Source: Acanthococcus lagerstroemiae (lineage: Eukaryota > Arthropoda > Insecta > Hemiptera > Eriococcidae). From it: a stretch of DNA of 64,000 nucleotides. The notes under the pieces were generated by a model. It made no database searches and was not told where the DNA came from. It was given only the letters and a program-made list of their open reading frames with translations. This document shows, piece by piece, positions 43,501 to 56,600 of the stretch (the stretch's first letter is position 1; every line of letters begins with the position of its first letter). The position numbers and the translations under genes are program-made. The stretch covers positions 5,563,683 to 5,627,682 of the forward strand of contig CM063108.1 in the NCBI GenBank assembly GCA_031841125.1. Direction: 5' to 3'.

Positions 43501-46500
43501 AAGACCAATTTCTGCTATGTAGGTAGTTAATTTGTAGATGGTTAGTGCTAATGATTCGGTACATACTAGCGAGCAGTAGTGAATTATAGGACTGTATTAC
43601 AGTCCAATTACTGTCAAGCAGTTATTTTGAAGATGATCACATTCTATGGATAGTACAGATTGATAAGTGTACTAGCTCTGCACAGGTAAGCTTAAGAGCT
43701 TCTTGACAAGTTTCGCTTTTAATTTACACATACTACTTACACGCTATTATAGCTAACTGTAAAACTGACACACTAAATACAAGACAGAGATCAAAAAGTT
43801 CAAACGATCACAAATGGAGATCCAGTTCATAGTTCATACAATCAGTAATGTAACTATATTAACAACTGTATCAAGCAACAGTTTACAGGTGAAACAACAA
43901 GAAACTATACTTCAAGTAGTTACTGTTGGAAACCACTGGTCAACAGTTTTCAATAGTAATTGAAACGGGCCCGTTTCACACGTGTCCGACATAAAATTGA
44001 TACACTCAAGGAAATAAGAGCTTTCACACGAAGTTGGACAGTCGGATTGATGTTGAGGAATGTCGGCTCTTGCCTCAACACGTATCAGCCAAAATGACGA
44101 CTAGATGGCGCGGACTGACGTGTCGGACACGTGTGAAACGGGCCTAATGTGAAAACAACCAAAGTTAGTTTTAATTTTTGTGACTTAAATCACATAATGA
44201 GCTATATCCGCAGTCGTTATGCAAAAACATTACAGCTTATTTCATCGAGTCAACATCTGAGAATGAAAACAAGGAGGTAGTTCATCCATCTGAGCAATAG
44301 ATATAGCTCAATCTGTCAATCAAATCAAAAAATCAAAACTGACTATGGTTTTTCATTCACCATTAGGGTTTCAATTTTAACCAGTAGTAGCTCAGTAGTT
44401 GCTACTGGAAACTATCACTCAACAGTTTTCAGTATAATTTCAACAAGTAGTAGCTCAGTAGTAGCTACTGGAAACTATCACTCAACAGTTTTCAGTATAA
44501 TTTCAACAAGTAGTAGCCTCAGTTGTTGCGATTAGAAACTACAGACCAGTACCTAGTTTCAAGTAATACTCATAATTTCGACAAGTAGTATTTAGTATTT
44601 ACTTCTGGTTAGCTGCGTTCAGCGGTGTAGAAAATACTACCTACAGCACTACCAACGAGTATAATTTTTTGTTGGGTAATTTTTTAGCAGTGTTTTTTCA
44701 CGTGAGAAGCAAAAAAGAAAACCTCCAGTTTATAATTTTGGTTACATATCGACTTAACAAGCAGAAAAAGTCTCGGATGTAAAATGTTAGTTAACAAGCT
44801 CTAAATTTCACTTTTATCAGGGTTGCCACTTTTTTTCAGGATTGGTTTTCCCTGACTTTTCCCGGTTTTCCAGGCCAACTTTTCCAATTTTCCCTGACCT
44901 TTTTTACAGGATTCCGAGAAAGCCCAGAGGGAGGAGAGTCACAGAAATTTTTTACAATACAAATTAAAAAAGTTTACTCTGATAAAATACGAACTCGTTT
45001 GTTATTTTCAGAAAATTTCCCTGACTTAAATGAAAATTCCCTGACTTTTCCCTGACTGACCAAATTCCCTGACTTTTCCCGGTTTTCCAGAAAGTGGCAA
45101 CCCTGTTTATTCAGGGCTCTAAAGGGGGGGGGGGGTGTATATAAATCACCCTTTCACAGTCTGGTCCAGTTAAGAAACATAACTGGCTACCCGCAATACA
45201 CATCGATATATGGGTATTTTGAAGTTGGTGGGGAAGGACGAGTTCAAGAACACGTCAACAGCGCCGTGAAAAAATTGTTTCTTAACTGGACCAGACTTTA
45301 GACGCAACTATAGTAACTTCGTACAGGAGAAGTTAGGGTGCTATAATAAACGATGAGTAGAATCGATAGTCGCCATTTTGGTTTTTTTGTTTACCCCTTG
45401 CGAGTAGTTGGGTCATTCTCTGAATAATATGAAAATTCGCGTGGGCACCTACATCTCGGGAACCGCCTGAGCTAGAGGGATAATTTTCTAATAGTCTCCC
45501 CTCTATGATCCACAACATCAACTTTCCAAATTTAGTGAAATAAAAATTTTGAAAAACCAATTGAAGTTCCAAAATGTCATTCGTCGTGGGTGTGAGTAAA
45601 ACAACTTCGATCGCAATAATCGAAAATAACTTTTATATTTACAAGTATTGGTACTACTGGATAGCATGGTTGTGATGGAGTGCATTGAGATGATGGATCG
45701 GTAACAGTATGGAAGCATAGTTTCCTGGCTCTAATAGACACAGTAGCTGGGATCGAGATCCGTGAGCAAAAAAAAGGTCATCCGTCATGGGCTGTATTCA
45801 ACCAATCAGTGAATCGTGTTACTCGATATTTTGTAACCGGAAAAGTGGCTGGACTGATTCAATACTTTGATAAGAAGACGGTCAAATGTTTCTCTCCATC
45901 TTCCTAAGAAAAACCGAGAATTATCAAAATGTCGACAAAATAGCAAGTGTCTGATATTTTTTCTGTCATCAGTAATGAACACTTGTGCGCGGTCACGTAC
46001 GATAATGAAAACTTGAACAATACTCGTTTCAGGTAAGCAATAGATCGCAGATGAAACTTATCTACTTCATGTTTCTGTAACTTAAAAACCTGGGTTCAGA
46101 CTCACCATTTTCCTGAAATCGTCATCCGTCATGGGCAATCATTTTTGTCAATCGTCATGGAAAGTCGTGTATTGGATTTTCACGACGAATGACTCGACTG
46201 AGATTTTAGAAGGTCGAGTGTTGTAAGAATGTTCTATTATGCATTCCCAAGGAGTTACCATAAAAAAATTTCATTATTCAACAGTTCAAATTTTGTAAAA
46301 ATGAAGAGCGAATTTTCATGTTATTCAGAGAATGACCCAGTTATCAGTGTACAATATTATCTTCGGTTAAATGGTTAAAGTACGTATAATCTACACTGGG
46401 GTATACTCGCAAGAGGTAAACAAAAAAACCAAAATGGCGGCCATTGATTCTACCCATCGTTTATTATAATACCATAGGGCAGTTGCAATATCTACATACC

Positions 46501-49500
46501 TTTCGTTTTTCGACGTCTTCTTTAACTTGCCCTTCAACCGGAAGACTCTCCAGCTCGGCTTTGGTTAGAACGCTACGAATGTGCACGATTTCTTCTAGTG
46601 TTAATGAAAGACATTCATCTCGCCACTGTTTCTGCAAAGAAAAAAACATTAAAATTAATAGCTTTACTAGAGGGGGTGGGGGGAGGATGAAACATTAAAC
46701 AACTCATGGGAAAAGAAAACACGAAGAATCTAGTAATATAGAAGCGCCATTACGGTATTACGAAATCAGATACCAAGACTGCGAATACAACACAATATCA
46801 TTAAAAGTGAACGACTGCAATAACCACGATTAATAGGAACGTCAAGATTTTGCGTGGTTTCCGTCAAGTCAAAATCGAAGTTCTCATGTACAATATTAAT
46901 CAACGTTTGTCGCTTCCGAATAAAAAACCAGTTAGGTTCAAAAAATTTCCGTAAAATTCTAGCCATCCTTGTTCGGCAATTTAATCGGTTGCATTGTTGA
47001 ACTCTGCGTGTTGTCCTCGCCTACCTCAACGTGTGGCAGTCGCACCACATTCCAACCCCACTGAACATTTCTGGAAAGTTCTGCTTCCAAGTTACAGAGA
47101 ACAATGGGTACGCACCGATTCGAAGAGTTCATCTTGTAGCGAGTTCCTGGACCACGACATTTCCGGCAGCGTGCAACTGAGCGAGTCTTCGCCGGCGCCA
47201 GGTGGAGTGGACGAGTTCCGCGAAACCGGTCTGGACTGCGGCGTGGAGATGCTGCCATGAGTGCTCGGTAGCGTGCAGACCATCGTGTGTCGCCGCATCG
47301 ACTTTCTACTTGGACACTGCGTAGCCAAATCGTAAGCTGCAAAGCACAAAAAGAAAACCATTCTTTTTCTGTCGTTTAACCGCAGCCACGCGCACAATGT
47401 TAAATGGTTTCACAATCGCAAGCATGGACGACGGTCTATATCTATATTATATGCTACTACGCTAATGCGAGTTAGCTCATTAGTTCCATAATCCCGAGTC
47501 GCGAGAAGAGCATTACGTAAATCGGGAAAGGAAAAACCACTCCGTACACCCGAAAGTGAAGAAAAGAGGAGCGTGACAGCGAGATTATATAGGTAGGTAG
47601 GAAACAATTTGACACCTCGTTTACAAATAACGTTAGCAGTACCTGGGACGACTTCATTTTTCGGACCTAATGAGCTAACGTAGAATAAATGACATCGGCG
47701 GATGAGGAAGAAAAAGAAAAATGAAAAATAAAGCGTACGCGCGCGTTTCTAAGAACAGTAATATATGTACGTGCAGAATTGCGAATGCCTAAAGCCATTC
47801 ATGCATACAGTTTACAATGTTCGATTCGACCATGACGAGTTCGTTCGGATTCGGAGAAGCTTGCAGCGAGACGAAGACAGAGTTGACGTGTGGTGTATAC
47901 CTTCGTTAATTCGTTCCTCGATTCCGATGTTCTCGCCGTGCTCCTGCTGGTTTCTGATACTCACGGTCAGCGCACTCATATCTGTGAGTGACGGATAAGT
48001 GAGCGCAACCATAACGGTACGACAGAAGGATATCCTATTCTTCAGCGAAATTCAATGATCTGCTGGTTGGGTTCGTTGAGGTTACTATGACTCGTCTGGG
48101 CGAACACGACATTCGACACGCGAGACTAAACTTTATTCTGGTACATGCAGAACATAATGACATTGCCACAATTCAATATGGCATTCATAAGATTCCAGTG
48201 ATTACAGATGTGTTAGTTCAATTTTTGGGGCCGGCATAACAGATATGATCAGGAAGGTACATGCATATGTAAGTATACACCAACTGCTGAATGCTATATA
48301 TAGCACGGGTAGACGTGAGACTATAGTTTTCACCAATCGTAGACTCCTATATCAGTAATCACCACAGCTGCCGTAACTGTAAGAATCTGGTTCAGGGTTA
48401 CTGTTATTGCTACGTTATTTGATTTGTATGGTTCAAGTTATGTTATTTGGTTCATACTGTTGAACGTTACGGTTATTTTGTTAACTAAAGGAAGTTTTTG
48501 CACGTCTTGTGTCAAGTAGATAACTTCTGAACTAACGAGAACTCCCTATTGACCCTATTTGACAAATAGCGGAATACGGTATTCGTTATTGAGGCAGCGC
48601 ACAAACTCCCTAATTTCCTTTGGTTTATGATTATTTAACCATTGCTATACTCACTACACATAAAAAACTATATAAGTAAGGGTAATGGCCATTGTTATTA
48701 TTTGATTCATATAATTAACAGTTATATGTTACCTATATCTATATCAACTTTCTTCAGTTCACGTTCATTTTAGCTGTTATTACGGTTATTATACGGTTAC
48801 AGTTCTTAGTTTGACAGCTCTGGAATGATTACTAATCACTATACCAGTCGTATGGTATCTCTCACGTGCCGACAATACTGTTCATTGCAATATTTTTCAA
48901 CAACCAGTTACAACAATATTCAATAAACAAAGTATTCCAATTCCTGGACGACGAACATGAAAGTAGGACATCGTAAAAATAATCCTTATCATGTTGTCAT
49001 GGCGGCAGTCCGGCAGTCATGCAGCAGTCTCCAGAAACTGCGGGCCATAGCATTCACTTTAGTTTTAGTATCAAGCTATATCACTCCAGCCATTTAATGG
49101 ATTATTTGGTGGAGATACTGACACTACTGCCAACATATACTTGATAACGATTACATCAATTCTCACTGCAGTCAAGTTACTATCGTTTACCGGTTTACCG
49201 TCCACGTAATGTTTAGAGATCGGAATGGTAATGGGGCACAGGACAGGGGAGGGAATATTGGAAAAGAAGGAAGTTAGTTATAGGCAAAGCTAGGCTATTT
49301 GGGAGCATACACAATACACTCTGAAAAATGTAGTAAGCACACTACTGATTGTAATGACAGCTGTAAGAAGTATTCTCAAGATGCTGTACTTTCATACATC
49401 AATTCTAATCAAGAATCTCGAGGGTCGTACTTCGTACAGCAGACTTCATAAATATATAATGCAGTACTGCTTAACGCCCTCTGTTTTTGGTAACGTAAGG

Positions 49501-52500
49501 AATACCTCGATGGACATTTTAGTGGCATCTAGAGTGGATCGTTATCAACATCTAAAGAGAAATGATGATTGCTGAGCGTTTATACGAACGTACATCCATC
49601 TCTATTTAATCAGTAACATGTACGGACTCCATCCAACAGGAATGAAATAACTGGTATTCCTCGATTCATACGAGACTTCATAGCAGTTCAACACATCATG
49701 ATGCTTAGGTTAGATTTTACGACCAAAGTATTCCACAAGGAGATTAAACCAGAAAAGTAAACAATCGCCCTGCTTTTCGGCTCACAAAACATGTTGATTC
49801 GAGTGCATGTTTTGGATTTAGGGCGAAATCAAGCAGCTTGGAAGTACTTTAAATCCAATTAAACGATGGTACTAGACCAGACATACGCTGGTTTTTGTAG
49901 CTAACTGAAAGTGTTCGAATTCACCCGGGACAAAGGGTTTTAGACATTAGACATATGGACAAGTAATACTGGAGACAGGTTATTCATGCCTGTATTTCCG
50001 TTATGTGCTCGGACTGTTTTCGCTTCGGCCTCGTCTAAAGCGCCGGCAAAAACATATACAAATCTCATTCCAACGAACCAAACACTCGGGAACGCAAGAT
50101 TTTAAGGCATGCGTATCGAAAAATGCCTGGGCCAAGAGACTTGAAAATCAATCGCAATCGTATCCGTTTCATGATAGACCTACCATTGGCAATTAATTCA
50201 CAATTCAGTTCAATTATCAAACACGAAACACGCCACCCAGCAATGAAATTTGTTCGCAACTAGATCCTAGTGACTGATTTCCTACATTCTAAATGAAAGT
50301 GGGCGTGCTCATACGTTACTCGAGTGTGCGGTTTGGTTGAACAAGTCACATCTTCGAAATCGGCTTATACAACTAGAGCCCTGTAAACGCGAGTATGCTG
50401 GGCCGCCATTTTCATCCTCACCTTTTTCCGTTGACAAGCGAACGCGTCGCGGGCGGCGATTAAGGCTCCCGCGATTAAGATCGAGGTTGCACGGGAAATG
50501 AAAATATGAAAATGTCACCCAGCATACTTTCGAATTTCCATCGCTCTAGTACAACTGGACCATGATGTCCGTCCATCAAATCACGTCTATTCCCTTTCAC
50601 AACCCAAGTTCTAACAATTTAGAATGCCTTTCGATTTAACACGTCACGTGCAAACTTCAAAGAACAGATCAACTATAACCCACACTATTGTTCGATTTTC
50701 TATGCGGCGTCTACGAGCACCATGCGGTCAATCGCAAATTACACCGAATAAACTACACGTACCTAGGATAGACTACTACATACAATACACAGAATACTAC
50801 TACTGACAACATGCAAATCATGCACGCCCGCCTTCGAATCCACATTTAGATAATATGCACGACGCGTCGGCGAAAGAAAAACATACATGCGATACAGCAA
50901 AAGAAAATCAGAAAAAAATTACAATTCATCGAAAAACGCTTTTTCGTTTAATTCTTCTTCACTTTTTTCTTTTTAATAAACAAAGAGAAGAAACGAGAGA
51001 GGAAGGATAAAAAAAGTTAATCGTGCGAGACAACCTATACAAACAATAAGTATAAAATTACAATATCGTACCACGGGTTCGGTTTGTGTTCGAAAAATTA
51101 GAAATAATTAAAAAATTACGAATAGTAGTTAAGCTAATCAGAAATTCGATTTAGGAATACACTAAAGTACCCTCGAAACAAGCACACGCCAAATCTGTCA
51201 CTTTTTGACGCGATATTCTGATCGAATTTTATACAGTTCGAGTTACCATCGACGTCGACTTTGGGATCGAATTGTGCATCGATTTCGACATTCTATCCAA
51301 AAATTAATATCAATTTGGTAACTCGACTTTTGTATAAAATTCTGTATCAGATTCGACCATAATGTACGTTGGAAATGTAAAGAATTTGAATGTCGACAAA
51401 AGAGTCGATTTTTATATCAACTGTGTTGCAAGGGTAGTTTTGATGCAAAATCTCGGAAACTTAAACATAACTTAAGTTCGTATTTGATCAATATTCACTG
51501 AATTAGAACGTTGCATAATAATCCCAACGAAAACGATTAATAAAGATGGGGGAAAATTAAACTTTCCACCACCATGATGAGCGGGTACTACGTATCTATT
51601 TACTCATTTATTTCCGCTGGGGAGACAATACAAGACTTTTCAATTTTTTAGTATGTTTCAACATTTTTATAATTTTTTTAGATTTCTTATTATACTTAGT
51701 AAAAGTTGGAACATTACTTTTTGAAAACTTAATCGGTATGATTCTCTCTACAACCATACAGTCATTTCTCAAAGTACACAGTCAACTGGAGTGACAATGC
51801 AAAGTTCCGGTCATTGTTTTTCAGAGCGCTCTATTGTAGAACTAAATTGACGTACATGAGTTTTGAGGCCATCATCGAATAGAGGAAGTTCAAATGTTCA
51901 TCAAATCTCCAAGGAAGTATAACTGAACGTACTTCAAGCATACCTGCCCAATAAGCATTCTAGAGCTCGTATACTTGATGGTCTTTTGAACCCTAAATAT
52001 CCCAAGCTGTTTATTGGGTACAAAAGTCAAAAGGGGCCGAGATATTCAATTTCCTATCCCCTGAGATGACTTTAAAACGCTCTTGGTGATGTTACGAAAT
52101 CACTGTTCGGCTGCACTGGAATTTCTGAATTACACTTTTGACTCTTTTGATCAGCAAAAATGGTGATCCCAAGGAAAAATTTTCAAATTTGCATCATGCT
52201 ACGTAATTTTGAGAATTTACACCAAATATGAACGAGTTCTCTGACACGCGAAATTCCGAGAGATATGGGGGACACTTCATGGTTTTAAAGACAGCAATAC
52301 TCAGTTTATTATCTGGTAGTAATTTACATTATCATTTATCAACTAGGTATCTTATATCATGTCTAGATTTTTATTACTTCTCGTACAAATTCAGCTGTAG
52401 TATCTACTGTTGAAAACAAAATCGCAATGCCTACGTAAGGTACAGATGTCTGTAACCGAATAATGCAGCAGAGATTTTTCAGGAGAGAGGGGTGACTTTT

Positions 52501-53587
52501 CCAAAAGAGAAAAAATACTTGCGAACGGAGCAACCGACATTGCTTTCAATTTTTGAAGGAAAATCTATTTTAAAAATAAAATTTATCCGTTATGGAAGTA
52601 TGGTTTAGTGGATCATTGGCAACCCACAGGGGCGTAGCCACGAGGGGCCAGACCCCCCTGGCATTAGCCGAAAATGTGAGAACATTAAAATAAATTTATT
52701 CTGGTATCCCCCCCCCCTTCATACCAAGTCTGGAAGTCTGGCTACGCTACTGGCAATCCATCTCCCTTGGCGATGCCACAACTGTAACCTGAGTTCAGCA
52801 AACTGTTTACCTTAACAACTGAACATGTTTTAGCGAAAGTTTTTCGAATGAATCTATAAATTTGATTAGCAATGAACAGGAACTAGAAACCGACATCAAT
52901 ACCGGGTCCAAAGCAAATTTGGATTAAGCTAGTTCCAGCTCCGGCTAAAATTCCTGAAACTGGCCCCAGCTCTGATAAGATTTTTTCAGGCTCTATCAAA
53001 TCGTTTTTATCCTGCTCCAGCTCGAGCAAAAAGTTTTTTATGGTTCCCGCTGTACCAAAAACGTAATTTTTGCTCCGGCTCGAAATATTTTTAAGGACAA
53101 GGGAAAGGGTAAAAGGGTGCGGGAGGATGTCAAGGAGAAAAGTAGGGGCAAAGAGAAAAGTTGACGAGACGGAGCCAAGGCTGCAGCGGCTCCGGTCCCA
53201 GCGAATAATTTTGTCGGGCTCCGGCTCTCCTGAAAAATGGTCAGCTACGTGTCCCTGGTACAGAGGAACAAGGTGCACTCAGATGGCTCAGTGTGAAAGC
53301 GGTCAAGTCAGTTTTTTGAAGTGACCGACTGTACTAACCGCGATTACGTCGGGTGTTGGGTAACATAGTCTGTCACTGCAAACAAATCGACTACACAACT
53401 TCTTGCACTGCGCCCTCCGTATTCCCTCGTATTTTTCGGAATACCTTTTGTAATCATAAACCGATTTGACGGAAATTTTGTACAATGCAAGGTGAGATGA
53501 TAGATGATACAGACTCGACTGACATAAGAATTCAAGGCGTTAAAGTCAGTTTCAAATCAGTTCGACTGGAAAGGCTCTTCCAGCTTC

Positions 53588-53618
<31 letters not shown>

Positions 53619-56600
53619 TTGATGGAGCACAAAAAGTAGTTCGAAAACTTGACAATCATAAGAAACGCTGGGATTTAACGGTAAACTCTGAATATATAAC
53701 AAGGTGGGCTACGCAAAGAAGTGCAGCAATCTCCGTTCAAAGTCACCTCAGAAGACGGTTGAAAACATGAAAACCCTACTTTTTCCCCTTTTCTTTTGGC
53801 CTTTTTTAAACGAAATATCAAACCGTATCAATTCTAAATGAACTTCGAATGCCTAGAATAAACTGAAAGGAAATGTTCTGAACATTTCATCTCTAAATGT
53901 TTTATCAATGTTGAATTTCAGTAAATTTTCAGGTTGTATTGTTTTAGAGGCAGTTTGTAGGATTACTATGAAACATTTAATTGGTTGCGCTTCTTCGTTC
54001 ATGACGTACTACGTCAATAAATAAAACTGAAAGCTCAATAACACCATTTACATAAACATAAACACTGCCTTCATAACAGTTTAATTACCCTCCCCCGTTC
54101 GTTCATTCATCCATCCAATTATCACGAAAAAAACTCACAATTCAAAAAATCTGACTAATAATTTGGTCCCATAAAACGTAAAAATTCCACATAACGTAAA
54201 CATGACCATGTCCTCGAGCAAAGGTGTACCGAAGCAACATTTCTAAAGCGATAGAGAAAGAGTGGAGCAGAAGGGGTTGATCGTAATGTTTTCAAATTTC
54301 CAATCTTCCAACTGGAAAATCGTTAACAAGCCAACAAACAGAAATAGATTTCAACTTATTTAAGCTTCTTCGCTGCGGATTCACATCAAGAAGCGATTTC
54401 AGAACTCTGGAACAAGAACTTCCGGATAGTGGCGTACCGAAAAGGGGAAGTCTTCCCCGAAAGTTAAACAGTTTTCTTCAGTTGGAAAATTCAAGACATG
54501 TCTGCTTGTTTTCAGCACTCAAATTAGTGAACAATCTCAAAACAATGTCAGTCGAATTTCTCCCTCAAGAAACCTCGCTTCGATACGCCCTTGCCCACTG
54601 TAGCAGAGTCCGGCCCTGATTTCTACTTTTTAGACTAAAATATCAGCATCATTGTCCCTCGCAATATCAACGAGACTAATTAGAAAATTTTCTATCCACT
54701 GCAAAACTGTACAACAACCATAACTTAACCCTGAGCAAAATCTCAAATAGTTCTGAGACAAAATAGTAGAACATGTCAAAAATCACTGTACGGAAAACAA
54801 AAATAATCCTTACTGACGAAGAAACTATAGGGTAAGGTTGCCGATATATTGAACCACCCCACTGTTATCGGAAAATCGGTAAGTTAGTACTTTAGTAGCT
54901 CTTCCTGGTGAGGTCTGGTTGGCCGAGTGGATAGCGTGTTGGTCTCAGAATACGGAGGTCCCGGGTTCGAGCCCACGCAGCAACTCGCCAGAATATTGCG
55001 ACCTAAGCCGGTTTTTCGGCCAGAAGGGAAGAGGGCTAAGACAGCCCTAACAGCCTCCCCGACGTCTCTGAAGTAATGCTCGGAAGGGCGGATTCCAGGA
55101 CTCGGGTGGAGAGCAAATTAGAAAACGAGCTCTTCCTGGTGATAAAATCGGAAACTACAGGTAAACTAGTTTCCAGTTAAACTAGCAGGAAGCGATACCA
55201 ACTTTCAAATTTGCTGCAAATAGTGGGCTGGTCCGATTTAGACAGTGGCGCGACATCGGCAACTGTACCCGGCGTAATACTTAAATTCACTGTGTCACGG
55301 ACCCCCTCCCCTCCTCTTTAGACGTAGATTACCAACAAAAATATCTATGTTAGCATTCGAATTATCGTCGAATTTTCGTCGAGAAACAAATTAGGTATAC
55401 ATTGTAAAATGTAAATAAGAATAAATTAACTTATAATTTAAAATCCTTGTTCTTCTCTGTTTTGATTATCGAGCGACCTCTCATATACGAGATTATGCTC
55501 GCGAGAATGAAACGCGAGCTGTTGGTAAGTGTTACGTAAAGACTTCTTAATTGAAAAACTAAAATTTAATACTTATTTTTCAATCCGTTACTTACACTAA
55601 CCTGACGATTTTCGAGTTCGCTAACACCGATACGAGAGAGTGCATTCTAAACGATAAATTTTGTACACGTTGCATTAGACGCCTATAGTAATCGTATAAA
55701 TTTGCGAGAAAAGTACACAAAAATTTGGGTTAATTGTCGACGAATGAACAGGATACGGCTGGCGCCTGAAAATCTGTTAAATCCAAAACAGGTTGCAAAC
55801 CATAATGGGTCAAGGTTTGTTAATGATCGATAAGACTCTCCGGCGAGATATCGTGATTCTCTCACCGAAATGAAGCTCGGACGACTTCTCATTTTTTAAA
55901 AACGAACGTTTTGAAGTACACCTCGCCCCCTTTTCATTCCTCGACCTGTTTTTCGATCTTATTGAATAAAAATTTCTCGCAATAACGTTCAACTTTGATC
56001 GACGTTACATAATACGTCTTCGTATGTAACACATATTGACTCTTATTTTTAAAAAAAAATCCTATCTATAAAACATACATATAAATTATGCGATAAAACT
56101 ATGGTAACAAAATAGCTCACGCAAAAAAAAAAAATACACGCAATAATAATAAAGGCAAGAATAAATCGGAGAAGAGGAACTACAAAACACACAAAGAAAA
56201 AAAGTTATACTTATTCGAAATTTCGAAAAAGATAAATTATATAAAAACTACACGAGGCATGCGATCAAAAGAATCATAAACGAATAATTTCTACACAACG
56301 AAAATAAACGAGAAGCCTCAAATAATGGAACACGAGGATGACGATGATTTTAAAGCTGGTAAAGACTGAGAAAGAGGAGTAGAAAAGTGTTTACGTTCGA
56401 GTGTCTTCTCGAAACAGCGAGGGTATTTGTCTTGTACGATCATGGAGGACGAATTGGTACCTGTCCTGTACATGGCGTTCTGGTTCATGATCTTGCTCGG
56501 TGCATTACCGTTGGCCTTTGGTTTGCTTTCGATGTAATCCTTTTCGTCGTCGTCGTCGTCGTCATCATCGTTCATATTCTGCAAACAAAAAACAATAATA

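Noticed and set aside
52883..53278. 131-codon minus-strand frame
   Set aside because: Runs through a CTCCGGCTC repeat segment with transposon-like wording; no domain.
54912..54985. Functional tRNA gene
   Set aside because: Boxes A and B are present, but the acceptor stem does not close and a SINE body with a flanking duplication follows.
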